The notes under the pieces are model-generated. The model saw only the letters and a program-made list of their open reading frames with translations, did no database searches and had not been told where the DNA came from. This document shows, piece after piece, positions 54,785-64,000 of a stretch of DNA of 64,000 nt (position 1 is the stretch's first letter; each line of letters opens with the position of its first letter). The stretch is from Nannochloropsis oceanica (lineage: Eukaryota > Sar > Eustigmatophyceae > Eustigmatales > Monodopsidaceae), in the NCBI GenBank assembly GCA_004519485.1, contig CP038128.1:1009001-1073000 (forward strand), written 5' to 3'. Made by a program: the position numbers and the translations under genes.

Positions 54785-57394
54785 ATGGGGATTCGCATCA
54801 TGGTTAAAGGCGGGGTGTGGAAGAACAGCGAGGATGAGATCCTCAAGGCCGCCGTCATGAAATACGGCCTCAATCAATGGCCTCGGGTCGCCTCATTGCT
54901 CAACCGTAAGTCTGCCGCGCAATGTAAAGGACGATGGTACGAATGGCTGGACCCGGCCATCAAAAAGACGGAATGGACACGGGAGGAGGAGGAGAAGTTG
55001 CTGCATTTAGCCAAGATCTTGCCAGCGCAATGGAGGACAATTGCCCCTATCGTCGGTCGGACCCCTGCGCAGTGCCTGGAACACTACGAGCGGCTACTGG
55101 ACGCGGCGCAACAACGGAGTGGGGACATGGAGTCAGGAGAGATGAAGGACGATCCGCGCAAGCTTCGTCCGGGAGAGATTGACCCTGCACCGGAGACGAA
55201 GCCCGCAAGGCCCGATCCTATCGATATGGACGAAGATGAGAAGGAGATGCTGTCCGAGGCGAGGGCGCGTCTGGCGAACACCAAGGGGAAGAAGGCCAAG
55301 CGCAAGGCACGGGAGAAGATGTTGATGGAAGCAAAGCGCCTGGCGTCCTTGCAGAAGAGGAGAGAGCTGAAAGCGGCCGGCTTGGAGTTAAAGATGAGGG
55401 AGAAGAAGAGGAAGTACATTGACTACGGGCGAGAGATCCCCTTCCAGCGGACGGCGCCTGCTGGGTTCTACGCGACGGGCGATGAGAAATTGGAAGGGCA
55501 AAAACAAGCCTTAGACCCTCGTTTTGAAGCCTTGCGCGTGGATAAGATGGAGGCGGAGAGGAGGGACGAGGAGGAGAATCGGATGCGGAACCAGGACAAG
55601 AAGAGGCATAAGAAACTCGTCCAGGAGAGCCTCCCGCAAATGGTCCAGGCATTGAACCAACTGAACGACCCTGCCTCGATCCGTCGCCGGGTACCTCTTT
55701 CCCTCCCTGCACCCCAAGTGACTGATTCGGACCTTGAGGAAATCGTGAAGCTCGGGGGTGCCCATGGTGCTGGGGTCCAGGGGGGGGAAGGGGTAGGAGC
55801 GACGGCGGGGCTGCTGGGAGATTATCGGGAGCGAAACACCCCGTTGGCGACACCGATGAGGACGCCGAGGACGGCTCCGGGACAGGATGTAATCATGCAG
55901 GAGGCGAGGAATTTGTTGGCGATGCGCGCGGCGGAGACCCCGCTGAAGGGGGGGGAGGCAGTGATGGGAGGGTTGGAGGAGGGGACGGGCTTTGAAGGTC
56001 ATGAGCCGCGGAGTGTCAGGGGAGGCGGGAAAGGAGGGAAGGAAGATGGAGGAGGAACGATGACCCCCTTGAGTAGTATGGGTGGGGGGGAAACCCCGCT
56101 AATGGGAGGAGGAGGAGGAGGAGGGAGGGGGGGAGGAAGGGGGCCAGGGTCTGTAAGCTCAGCGTCGACCATGCGCAGTCGCGCGGGGGGGATGACGCCC
56201 ATGAGGGACGAGTTAGGGTTGAACCAGGGAGGGGGAGGGTCAGGGATGGAGCAGCAGCAACAGTTAATGGTGATGGGGGAGAAGAGGCGACAGAAGATGT
56301 TGAGGGCCCAGCTGGCCGAGGGATTGCAAGGGCTTCCTGAGCCTCAGTACAACTACGAAATCTCGCTGCCGGAGCTGGAGGAGGATGGGGAGGGAGGGAA
56401 GGAGGATGGGATGTCTGTAGAGGAGGATGCGGCGGACCGCGATGCACGGGAAGCTGGAGAGAAGCGGGCGAAGGAAGAGGCGGAGCTTGCGAGGAGGTCG
56501 ACGGTGTTGAAGAGGGGCCTGCCGAGGCCGATTGTTGTGGACCCCCAAGTGTTCCAGTCGCGGGCAAGAGCGACAGCAGCCGCAGCTGCTGAGGGAGATG
56601 AGAAGGCAGCGGCGGACGCGCTGGTCCAGAAGGAGTTATATGCTATGTTAGTGCATGACCAAGCCAAATACCCTTTCGTTCACGTGGCGCTGGGGAAGAA
56701 GAAGGGAGGGAAGAGTAGCGGCAGCAGTGGTACTAGTAATGGAGGAGGTGTGGATCTGCCTGCACTCCCTTCTAAGCTTTTAGAGCAAGCCCGGGCGTTG
56801 GTCGAGGAAGAGGTGGCGGCTTCGCGCAAGAATAAAAACGAAATGGTGAATGGGGGAGACGGAGGAAGAGAGGGAGAGAGGGAGGATGACGACCCGGTGG
56901 TGGTGGAGGAGGCTTGGTTGAAGGCCTATCATGACCTTGCTTATTTTCCCAACAGGCAGACGTTCGGTAGGCTGACGGGTGCAAATAAGCAGGATCGCTT
57001 AGCGGCGCTTATCCATCAATTTGATTCGTTGCAGGCCCAGGGAGTGAAGGAGGGGAAGAAAGCGGGGAAATTGGAGGCGAGGCTGAACTTGGCCACGGGG
57101 GGATATGGGAAGAGAGCGTCGAATTTAGTGCAAGGTGTGAGTGATGTGTTGAATCAGATTGATGAGATGCGTTTGGAGGTGGGGTGTTTTCGACGGTTGG
57201 CTGCGATTGAGGAGTTGGCGCTGAGGACACGCTTGGCCAAGGTCCAGGGAGAGGTGGAGGGATTGGAAGGGAGGGAGGAGCAACTGCAGGTAAGTTATGT
57301 GGAGTTATTGGACGAGAGGGATGGATTGTTTGCGCTTGTTGGTGGAAGAGGGGAGGAAGGGATAAATGGTAGAGAAGAGAGGATGGAGGAATAA
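54785..57394 (+). CDS. CDC5L: CDC5L/Cef1 splicing factor (Prp19 complex Myb protein)
   Basis: A single exon of 869 residues. The start is MGIRIMVKGGVWKNSEDEIL, close to MRIMIKGGVWKN of other CDC5L proteins, which fixes the ATG at 54785. Two Myb repeats follow: WKNSEDEILKAAVMKYGLNQW with CKGRWYEWLDPAIKKTEW, then WTREEEEKLLHLAKILPAQW with GRTPAQCLEHYERLLD. A basic coiled region (about 160-215) leads to IDYGREIPFQRTAPAGFY, a conserved CDC5L stretch. The middle holds TP-rich motifs (NTPLATPMRTPRTAP) where CDK-type phosphorylation is known in relatives, and Gly runs. The C-terminal third is the Myb_Cef domain. The protein is a core spliceosome component in the nucleus. Confidence 0.95.
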   Translation: MGIRIMVKGGVWKNSEDEILKAAVMKYGLNQWPRVASLLNRKSAAQCKGRWYEWLDPAIKKTEWTREEEEKLLHLAKILPAQWRTIAPIVGRTPAQCLEHYERLLDAAQQRSGDMESGEMKDDPRKLRPGEIDPAPETKPARPDPIDMDEDEKEMLSEARARLANTKGKKAKRKAREKMLMEAKRLASLQKRRELKAAGLELKMREKKRKYIDYGREIPFQRTAPAGFYATGDEKLEGQKQALDPRFEALRVDKMEAERRDEEENRMRNQDKKRHKKLVQESLPQMVQALNQLNDPASIRRRVPLSLPAPQVTDSDLEEIVKLGGAHGAGVQGGEGVGATAGLLGDYRERNTPLATPMRTPRTAPGQDVIMQEARNLLAMRAAETPLKGGEAVMGGLEEGTGFEGHEPRSVRGGGKGGKEDGGGTMTPLSSMGGGETPLMGGGGGGGRGGGRGPGSVSSASTMRSRAGGMTPMRDELGLNQGGGGSGMEQQQQLMVMGEKRRQKMLRAQLAEGLQGLPEPQYNYEISLPELEEDGEGGKEDGMSVEEDAADRDAREAGEKRAKEEAELARRSTVLKRGLPRPIVVDPQVFQSRARATAAAAAEGDEKAAADALVQKELYAMLVHDQAKYPFVHVALGKKKGGKSSGSSGTSNGGGVDLPALPSKLLEQARALVEEEVAASRKNKNEMVNGGDGGREGEREDDDPVVVEEAWLKAYHDLAYFPNRQTFGRLTGANKQDRLAALIHQFDSLQAQGVKEGKKAGKLEARLNLATGGYGKRASNLVQGVSDVLNQIDEMRLEVGCFRRLAAIEELALRTRLAKVQGEVEGLEGREEQLQVSYVELLDERDGLFALVGGRGEEGINGREERMEE

Positions 57395-59608
57395 CGTAGG
57401 GAGGGAAAAGGAATGTGGAGAGAAACTAATACGCAAGAAGAAATGAAGAGACTTGAGAGGTTGATGGTGTTGACAGTATGTTTCCTTTGAAAGTTGTTTT
57501 CTATGTTATTTTTTCATGTCAGCTTAATGCGAAAATCAAATCGGTAAAATTAAAAATTAAAATGTCAATTAAAAATATGTAAATGATTAAATAAATAATA
57601 AATAGATAACTGAGAGAAAGATCAATGTCATGGGAAAGTCGCACGAGGGGAGAAAACATGCAACAATGACGAGCCCCACCAAGAAACGAAACGCTCTGGG
57701 GTTTAAAGTCGGGTCACAAGCCACCCTGAACTGTGTTCACGCTTGTTTTCTTTCAAGCTAGTGAAGCTAAAGCTAGCTAGTAGTAGTAGTGCTTTCTTTT
57801 GACTAGTTCTTTTGAGTTGCGTTCCTACATCTCTCTAGAACTATCGCATGCAACCTGACGTCTTCGAGGACTTGCATACGAGGGGGAGCCTTCCAACAAT
57901 AAATTGTTGTCATCCCTTATTTCCTTGTCCGAGTTTTATTAGCGACTTTGACAGGTTTTTTGACCTGGCAAAGTCCCCGGACGGCCCACACAGGGCCAGG
58001 AGGAGAGGGGGAAGGAGGATAAAAGAGGAGGTCAGCGGGAAGGCTACACATAGAGTGTCCGCATGTCCTGCCGCGGTTGACTAGGGTTTTGACTCGGTGG
58101 GGAGGTTGACAAAAGAGGTAAGGGGGGGGGGTCCTACTTGACAGGAAATTGTTATGAACATACCTCACGAGCACGAATAAACAAAGAGGCGTATGTCATT
58201 GTTGGCAATAAAGAATGAAATTGTGCGATGCGGTTTGAGCGGCGAAGCGTAAAGACCGCCGTCGGAGGAGCTTGCGTGGCCGAGCTTTGTTCTCGTTGAC
58301 AACTGATGCGCTTGCAAGAACCTTGCCGTCCTTTTTGCCTGCTGAGTCAGTGGTCAAGTATAAGGCTCCGGCTCCTATAAAGCTTTGCCGAGTTTGATTA
58401 AAAGCTGCATTGATCAGCGGAGGGAAGAGCGCCTGGTGCTGGCCATCAGTTGGTTTGATGGCTGAGGCGCAGTGAGTTCAGAAAAGTCAAGGGCTTTCTC
58501 CTTGCAGTGGACCACGTCCCGCGTCCTGCTGAATCATCAACTTTTATACTGCCAGCGCGACTAAACACCTCCATAGGTATATCAGCGCAGGATTTATTGT
58601 AGTGCTCGTGTCCTACGTACTACACAGAGACAGCTCAGGCCGGGGAATGCTCGGTCTGCAAAGATCATGTTTGTTGCCTAATTAAATTCGCGAGTGCGTG
58701 GCATTTTGGATGGGGCTGCCAGCAACGCAAGGAGCTCCCTGTTGTTTGCATATTTTCCCAAAGGGCTAGTGGTTTGCTTTTTTCCTTTCGGCCCGTCCAC
58801 ACACTCCGCACACTCTTTCAACTCCAACCCGCACCAGTTTCTACCCAACCACACACAGTCTTGTCTGTTTCTTCGTAGAGGAGCCGCACCCTCAGTCTGT
58901 GCATCGTGCGGCTCTTCCTGGCTGCGATGTTCCCCCTGCACGATTCCACCTCAGACCCTTGTTGTTCTGACAAACACTTCCCGCGGACAGCACGCCCACC
59001 CACTCATCTACTAGACACATCACAACACCCCAGAGTGCTGTCCCACGCCTCAGAACACGTGCGCCCTTTGGTGCCCTTCTGCTTTGCCGCCCTGCCGGCT
59101 CTGATCTTTCGATCTTGATCCTGGGTACGAACGCACGTCCCATTTATGACTAAGCCAGTCACCACTCAACCCAATCCACATCACACACACCACATAGCAA
59201 ACAAGCTAACACTCGCACTAGCCAGCCAAAGCCGTCTTCTCGACCGCCTTCCAAGCGCCGCAACACCACACGCCAGCAAAGCTCAACGCCACGCACGCGC
59301 CCCCCTTCGACACGAATCTCTTGAGTCCCTTCTGAACAGGGGACATAGAGGTTTGTCTTGCACATCACTAAGCACCACGGCTCGCACCGCCTCCGCTTCT
59401 TTTACCTTAACCGTTAATCAACAAGCTTCTACCCCGGAAGGGTCTCGTCAAGCAGTCCTCCCCATCGTCAGCAACCCTCCCAGACTCGCATTCACACACT
59501 CTGCCGTCCACGGTGGAACCACTGTTTAAAAAAAGTAGCAGCATTATCAAGAGAAGCAGCAGCACTAACAGCAGCAGCAGCAGCAGCAGCAGCAAGCCCT
59601 CTCCAAAC
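57395..59608. other. Long intergenic region, no supported gene
   Basis: About 2.2 kb lie between CDC5L and the epimerase gene, both on the plus strand. Short overlapping frames occur on both strands, none recognisable. The right end (59146-59608) is open in the plus strand and Thr/Ser/Ala-rich, so the epimerase could have further 5' coding sequence there. Confidence 0.4.
57545..57610. repeat. AT-rich stretch downstream of CDC5L
   Basis: An A/T-dominated block of AAAT/TAAA-like units, far lower in GC than its surroundings. It lies about 150 bp after the CDC5L stop and may be part of its 3' end. Confidence 0.7.
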
Positions 59609-61147
59609 ATGACGGGCAGCACCAATAACAACACCAGCCTAAACAGCACCAACGACGCCGCACTCCTGGTGCCGGACCTCCAGAGCATCCCCACGCCTCT
59701 TCGCGCCGAATCTCTGCGCCAGCTTGAGGAGGTGGGCTCTTGCCGAACCAGCGTTACCCCCGCTACGCATGATGGCAGCAGCAATAGGAGCGGTGACGGC
59801 TCGTCGGCGAACACGAGCCGGGAAGGCAGGACGTCCGGGCCAGGTGACGAGTTGGATGATCAATCCCGTGCTTCCGGATCCGATCTGATGCCTCCCACCA
59901 CCACGGATGAAAGTGACGAGGAGGATAATTCTTCCCTAGCGACGGACGAGACGGGCGAGAACATGCCTCACCAGCAAGCCGATGCCTTCCTGAGCGTGGG
60001 GCAGGGGTCGTTGCTTTCCCCTCCGGTGGAGGGAGGGAAAAAGGTCTTAGTGACGGGGGGAGCTGGATTTGTGGGATCGCATGTGGCGGACCATTTGTTG
60101 ACAAGGGGGGATGTCGTCATCTTGGTGGATGAGTTTAATGATTATTATGACACCTCGCTGAAAAGATCGAATGTCGCGTATTTGTTGGCGAAGCATGGCT
60201 CGTCGAGGCTGAGGGTGGTGGAGGCCGATATTTGTGATGCGCATGCGATGGAGCAGCTCTTCATCACAGAGAGTCCTAAACATGTGGTGCACATGGCGGC
60301 ACGGGCGGGGGTGAGGCCCTCGATTGATGATCCATTTGTGTACATCCATTCAAATATGTTAGGAACGACGCGCTTGTTGGAATTGGCGCGGATCCACGGG
60401 AATGAGTGTTTTGTCTGGGCAAGTTCTAGTAGCGTGTATGGGGGCTCGAGCCTGGAAGAATTCGGAGAGGACGATTACGTGGATAACCCCGTCTCCCCCT
60501 ACGCAGCCACGAAGAAAGCCTGCGAGCTGATGACTTACACCTACCACTCGCTCTACAAGATGAATGTGTCGGGTCTGCGCTTCTTCACGGTCTACGGACC
60601 GAGGGGCAGGCCGGACATGGCTCCTTTTAAGTTTGTGGATCGGGTAAGTAGGGGGTTGGAGATCCAGCAGTTCGGGGATGGGAGCAGCTCCAGGGACTAC
60701 ACCTACATTGATGATATTGTTGACGGGGTAGTGCGCGCCTTGGATCGTCCACTGGGATATCAGATTTTCAACCTGGGCAATGGGAGTCCGTACCGGCTGA
60801 GTGATTTCATCGGCTTAGTGGAGAAGAATGTGGGCAGGTCGGCGTTGATCAAGATCTTGCCGGACCAGCCGGGGGATGTCCCTAGGACATGCGCCAACAT
60901 TTCGAAGGCGCAGGAATTGCTGGGATACCAGCCCAAGGTCTCGTTTGAGGAGGGCATTGCCAGGACGGTGGACTGGTATAAGGGTTGGAAGGCCGAGAAG
61001 GAGGCGATGGAGGCACGGAAAAAGAACGAGAGGGTGGAGGAGATGAAAAAGGGGTTGAGGGAGAGTCAGGGGATGATGAAGGGTGGGACCTTGGAGAAGG
61101 TGGCATCGACGATCTCGGTTTTCAGCCAAGGAGGATTGAGCGGTTAG
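59609..61147 (+). CDS. UDP-glucuronate 4-epimerase-like extended SDR enzyme
   Basis: This gives 512 residues from the first ATG at 59609; the frame is open further upstream without an ATG. About 145 residues of Ser/Asn/Thr-rich, low-complexity sequence precede the enzyme domain. The NAD-binding motif is KKVLVTGGAGFVGSHVADHL, and catalytic residues appear in ASSSSVYGG and SPYAATKKACELM (YxxxK). FFTVYGPRGRPDMAPFKFVD and the DYTYIDDIVDGVVRAL stretch match the UDP-glucuronate 4-epimerase group. That enzyme turns UDP-glucuronate into UDP-galacturonate for cell-wall polymers. Plant homologues have an N-terminal Golgi membrane anchor; none is visible here, so the enzyme may be cytosolic, or the anchor may lie in a missed exon. 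UDP-glucose epimerase is less likely. Confidence 0.88.
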   Translation: MTGSTNNNTSLNSTNDAALLVPDLQSIPTPLRAESLRQLEEVGSCRTSVTPATHDGSSNRSGDGSSANTSREGRTSGPGDELDDQSRASGSDLMPPTTTDESDEEDNSSLATDETGENMPHQQADAFLSVGQGSLLSPPVEGGKKVLVTGGAGFVGSHVADHLLTRGDVVILVDEFNDYYDTSLKRSNVAYLLAKHGSSRLRVVEADICDAHAMEQLFITESPKHVVHMAARAGVRPSIDDPFVYIHSNMLGTTRLLELARIHGNECFVWASSSSVYGGSSLEEFGEDDYVDNPVSPYAATKKACELMTYTYHSLYKMNVSGLRFFTVYGPRGRPDMAPFKFVDRVSRGLEIQQFGDGSSSRDYTYIDDIVDGVVRALDRPLGYQIFNLGNGSPYRLSDFIGLVEKNVGRSALIKILPDQPGDVPRTCANISKAQELLGYQPKVSFEEGIARTVDWYKGWKAEKEAMEARKKNERVEEMKKGLRESQGMMKGGTLEKVASTISVFSQGGLSG

Positions 61148-61924
61148 ATAGACGGCGGTACTCGTAAATTCATTCCCTGAATTCAATGAAGGAGACGGCA
61201 GACGCGAAGAAGACAAATTATACTGACAAGCAACACAGAAAGCGACGGAGAGAGAGGTCATGGAAAATACATTTCTCAGTCATCTCTCAGTGAGAGAGAA
61301 AGAGACGGAGATAGGGGCTAGTCTTAAAGGAGCGTATACAGAGAGGAAATTCGAGATCAAGAGCAATAGCAAGAAGAGGATAGTATAGAGAAGATGAAGG
61401 AGAAAGAAAGCCGGACGCCGGAGACACAACTCCAATAAGGACAACTGCGGTGCGGTGGTCTGTAACAGGGGTGCGCGTCGTCGTCAAGAAGCACATGAAA
61501 AAAACACGCAGATGGAAGGAGATAAGGAAGACGAATGTAGACTCCTGATCCTGATCGTTTTTGTAAATATTTGACGACAGTGATATGAAGAAAAATTAAA
61601 AAAACGGATGACGGTGATGACGGTGATAACAACGATGAAGAAATAAGAGGAAGGAAAGTTACAAGACCTTGAACAGAGAATACAATATGATCAGGGTCAT
61701 AAGAAAGGTGAAGCGGCAGTAGTAGTTGCAGCAGTGGGAGTAAAAACGTTGAGGAGAGAAAAAGGAATATAAGAGTAAGAGAAGACGAAAAAGATCAAGG
61801 CGATTAGTCTTAATCACGTACTTGTTTTTTTTTCGTCCTGTGCATTTTTCTATTCAATCATGCCTTCATAATCATTTCAACACATTTTCTGCTTTTACTT
61901 AAGAGCCTTCATATCCTTCCCCCC
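61148..61924. other. Convergent intergenic region
   Basis: This lies between the 3' ends of the epimerase and ORC5 genes. It is rich in GA tracts with small TGACGG repeats near 61605-61630. No gene is seen. Confidence 0.45.
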
Positions 61925-64000
61925 TCATCCTCTGGCCCCCCTCTCCAAGTAATGCCCCAACGCCACCTCTAAGTCGGTGGCCACAACCCGCACGAGTCCC
62001 TCGTCCACATTGCATTTAAACTTCATCCCTCCCAGCTCCCCACTGCCCCCCCGCACCCTCAGTAATAACCGATGCCTTACTAAGGTATTGATCTGAGCAA
62101 ATAACTCAGTTGTCCCCGTGTTGTTCGCATAGCTTGCACCACTCGCCCGTGTCAAGGCCACCAAGCACGTAAAAATCGACAACAACCTCTCTAGTGAAAA
62201 TGTCCGCGCACCATCCTTCTCTGTCTCTGCTTCTTGGGCTTCGGCAGCTCGGTCTTCTGCTGTGGCCGTGCGTTTGTTCCGTTTCGTGCCCCGGGTGGTT
62301 GTGGAAGAGGAGGAGGAAGAGGAAGATTTGACGGCGAACAGCTGGAGGTCGGTATTAGGGGAGACGTGAGAGGCGAGGAAGGAGGCCAAGAGGAGGTAGA
62401 GAGCCATTTTGGGAAGCTCATATCGGAGGAGAGCTTGGTGCTGGTGCTCCTGCTGGTGCGGTTGTTGAGGTATGAAAGAGGAAGATGATTTTTGTACTCC
62501 ATTGGAGATGGTGGGGGAAAAGGGGGAGGAGGATGACGAGGACGACGAGGACAATGAGGGGGGGAGGGGAGGCAGGCTATTAGATTTTTCCAACGGCTCA
62601 GCAGGCATGTGTAAACAGCTGTGTACGGCCCGTTGAATCAAAGGCCGCACCCGATCAAATAACGCTAGGTGCCCTGGCAGCTTTCCTCCCTCCCTCCCTC
62701 CTCCACTACTAATACTCCGCCTTTCTGCCTGATTCTCCTTCCCTTTCTCCTCCTCTTCCTCCCTTCCTCCCTTCGCCAAGACCGGCTCCAAGTACTTTTC
62801 GGATAGCAGCACCGCCATCCTCCTCATTTCTCTCACATCCCTTGTCGAGCTGTACAAAGAGGCGACTAAAACATTCACAAACCCCGCCACCAACGACTCA
62901 AACTCCCTCTCCTCCTCCCCTTCCTCCCTCCCTCCCTCCATAGCCTCAGGAGAGGGAGGAAGCCCCGCCGCTACCCTCAAACTCCTCAACAAAATTGCCG
63001 TTGCTTGCACCTTGGTATAGGCGGGGAAAGGTACGTTCAATGCCAAGGCAGCTTCTAGCGAACCCGGCACCACCACCGGGGTCTCTGAAATCAAAATGAC
63101 AGTTAACGCCACCACGGCTCCTGCTCCTCCATGCCCCGGATTATGTCGATCCTTCCCTTGTGGCCCTGCAAGCATTGCGGGGAGTTCTGCAAGCTCGTGA
63201 CGGGCGAAGGAGGCACCACGGGGAAGGCGGTCGGCGCTGTCCAAGACGATGATGAAGGGCACAGTGCCTGTTGCTGCTGCCCCTCCGCCTCCTCCTCCTC
63301 CTCCTCCTCCTGCAAAAGTAGAATACAAATCAACCGATCCCTCTTTTCGAGCCGACTGCTGCTGCTGTGGCTGTTGTTGCTGAGTTCCGCGCCAGGAACG
63401 CAAGAGGTGGAGAAGACCTGCGGCCGTCGCGCACCGATTGGGGAGAGGAATGAGATGACTTCCGGTGGCTGCACCCACTCCCGCCGACACCTGCTGCACC
63501 GAGCTTCTCTGTGCATAGTAGGGATCTTCGTCATCGTCGTCCTCCTCCTCCTCGTCTTCCTCCTCATCGTCCTCATAACCCTCACTACCCCCACTGGTTC
63601 CCCCCTCGTCCTCCCCCCCCTCGACCTCCTCCTCCTCCATCCTTCCCTTTCCTTGCTTCCGCAGTTGCCGCTGCCGTTGCCTCGCCTCCCTCCGTTCCCT
63701 CCTAGCTAACACTCGATATTCCCGCTGTCGATCATCGTCAAACTCATCTACCTCCATATAACCCACCCCTTCCAACCCTAGTGCTTGCGCCTGCATCTCT
63801 ACATGTCTTAACCACGTAGCAGCTATCGTACTGTACAAAGACCGGGCTGTCGGGTGCTCCACCCCACGAATCAATGCATGTGGGAGCTTACATGATCGGA
63901 GGACATCGGCTACGACGCCTGTCTTGCCGCCACCGCTCGGCCCGTGCACTAGGAGGACGGAGGAAGAGGAGCACGGTTCTTCTACGGAGGGGAGGAGGCG
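61925..64000 (-). CDS. ORC5: Origin recognition complex subunit 5, partial at the window edge
   Basis: The frame runs into the right edge, so the N-terminus is missing; 691 residues are present. Walker A is HGPSGGGKTGVV near the start, and the Walker B region is FIIVLDSADRLP, as in the AAA+ core of ORC5. Between them lies a long insertion with Arg, Glu, Asp, Gln and Gly runs that is absent in most relatives. After the AAA+ part come VPFPAYTKVQATAILL and, in the C-terminal ORC5 domain, LPKMALYLLLASFLASHVSP, FSLERLLSIFTCLV and MKFKCNVDEGLVRVVATDL. ORC5 is a subunit of the complex that marks replication origins and loads MCM. It is larger than usual because of the low-complexity insertions. Confidence 0.88.
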   Translation of the reverse strand, partial: RLLPSVEEPCSSSSVLLVHGPSGGGKTGVVADVLRSCKLPHALIRGVEHPTARSLYSTIAATWLRHVEMQAQALGLEGVGYMEVDEFDDDRQREYRVLARRERREARQRQRQLRKQGKGRMEEEEVEGGEDEGGTSGGSEGYEDDEEEDEEEEDDDDEDPYYAQRSSVQQVSAGVGAATGSHLIPLPNRCATAAGLLHLLRSWRGTQQQQPQQQQSARKEGSVDLYSTFAGGGGGGGGGGAAATGTVPFIIVLDSADRLPRGASFARHELAELPAMLAGPQGKDRHNPGHGGAGAVVALTVILISETPVVVPGSLEAALALNVPFPAYTKVQATAILLRSLRVAAGLPPSPEAMEGGREEGEEEREFESLVAGFVNVLVASLYSSTRDVREMRRMAVLLSEKYLEPVLAKGGREEEEEKGKENQAERRSISSGGGREGGKLPGHLALFDRVRPLIQRAVHSCLHMPAEPLEKSNSLPPLPPSLSSSSSSSSSPFSPTISNGVQKSSSSFIPQQPHQQEHQHQALLRYELPKMALYLLLASFLASHVSPNTDLQLFAVKSSSSSSSSTTTRGTKRNKRTATAEDRAAEAQEAETEKDGARTFSLERLLSIFTCLVALTRASGASYANNTGTTELFAQINTLVRHRLLLRVRGGSGELGGMKFKCNVDEGLVRVVATDLEVALGHYLERGARG

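Overview
The window is eukaryotic nuclear DNA. Its genes have short GT-AG introns with phase-matched exons, and there is a tRNA gene with an intron. The proteins are typically eukaryotic: TM9SF, p24, OSCA, CDC5L, ORC5, COX16, ATP12 and DESI. The best lineage clue is the YqeH-like GTPase at 47784-50759. It starts with a signal peptide whose predicted cleavage leaves Phe at +1, followed by a Ser/Ala/Arg-rich stretch, which is the bipartite plastid presequence of algae with a red-derived secondary plastid. Together with few introns, high gene density and many trinucleotide tracts, this suggests a stramenopile alga, perhaps a eustigmatophyte of the Nannochloropsis type. That assignment is inference.

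Layout. 1-2.6 kb: an intron-containing tRNA-Met and a degenerate tRNA-like element. 2.6-10.2 kb: TM9SF nonaspanin (-), a tail-anchored unknown (+), an SCP-type CTD phosphatase (-) and two secretory-type Cys-rich ORFs (-). 11.7-17.6 kb: a giant App1-type phosphatidate phosphatase (+). 19-24.2 kb: a sphingomyelin-synthase-like PAP2 enzyme (-) and an OSCA/TMEM63 channel (-). 25.7-38 kb: COX16 (-), a mitochondrial-type HIT hydrolase (+), a Spinster-like MFS carrier (+), a p24 cargo receptor (+) and a TPT/nucleotide-sugar transporter (+), with long stretches that I could not assign. 39.2-43.8 kb: a small nucleolar-type basic protein (-), then ATP12 (-) and MTHFR (+) as a divergent pair. 44-47.3 kb: a decayed metallo-beta-lactamase/cyclic-nucleotide-binding gene (-). 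47.8-64 kb: plastid GTPase (+), a four-exon unknown (+), DESI peptidase (-), CDC5L (+), UDP-glucuronate 4-epimerase (+) and ORC5 (-, running off the right edge).

The genes do not form an operon or an obvious cluster. By theme there is secretory-pathway traffic (TM9SF, p24), lipid head-group chemistry (App1, SMS-like), mitochondrial assembly (COX16, ATP12) and nuclear machinery (CDC5L, ORC5, CTD phosphatase). I see no CRISPR array, rRNA, transposon or virus-like element. The most unusual items are the broken MBL/cNMP locus, four diverged repeat modules behind the App1 domain, an OSCA channel ending in SKL, a zinc finger split by about 160 residues in the plastid GTPase, and a GC-AG intron in an unknown gene. 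Exon boundaries were read by eye from splice sites and frame, with no transcript support.
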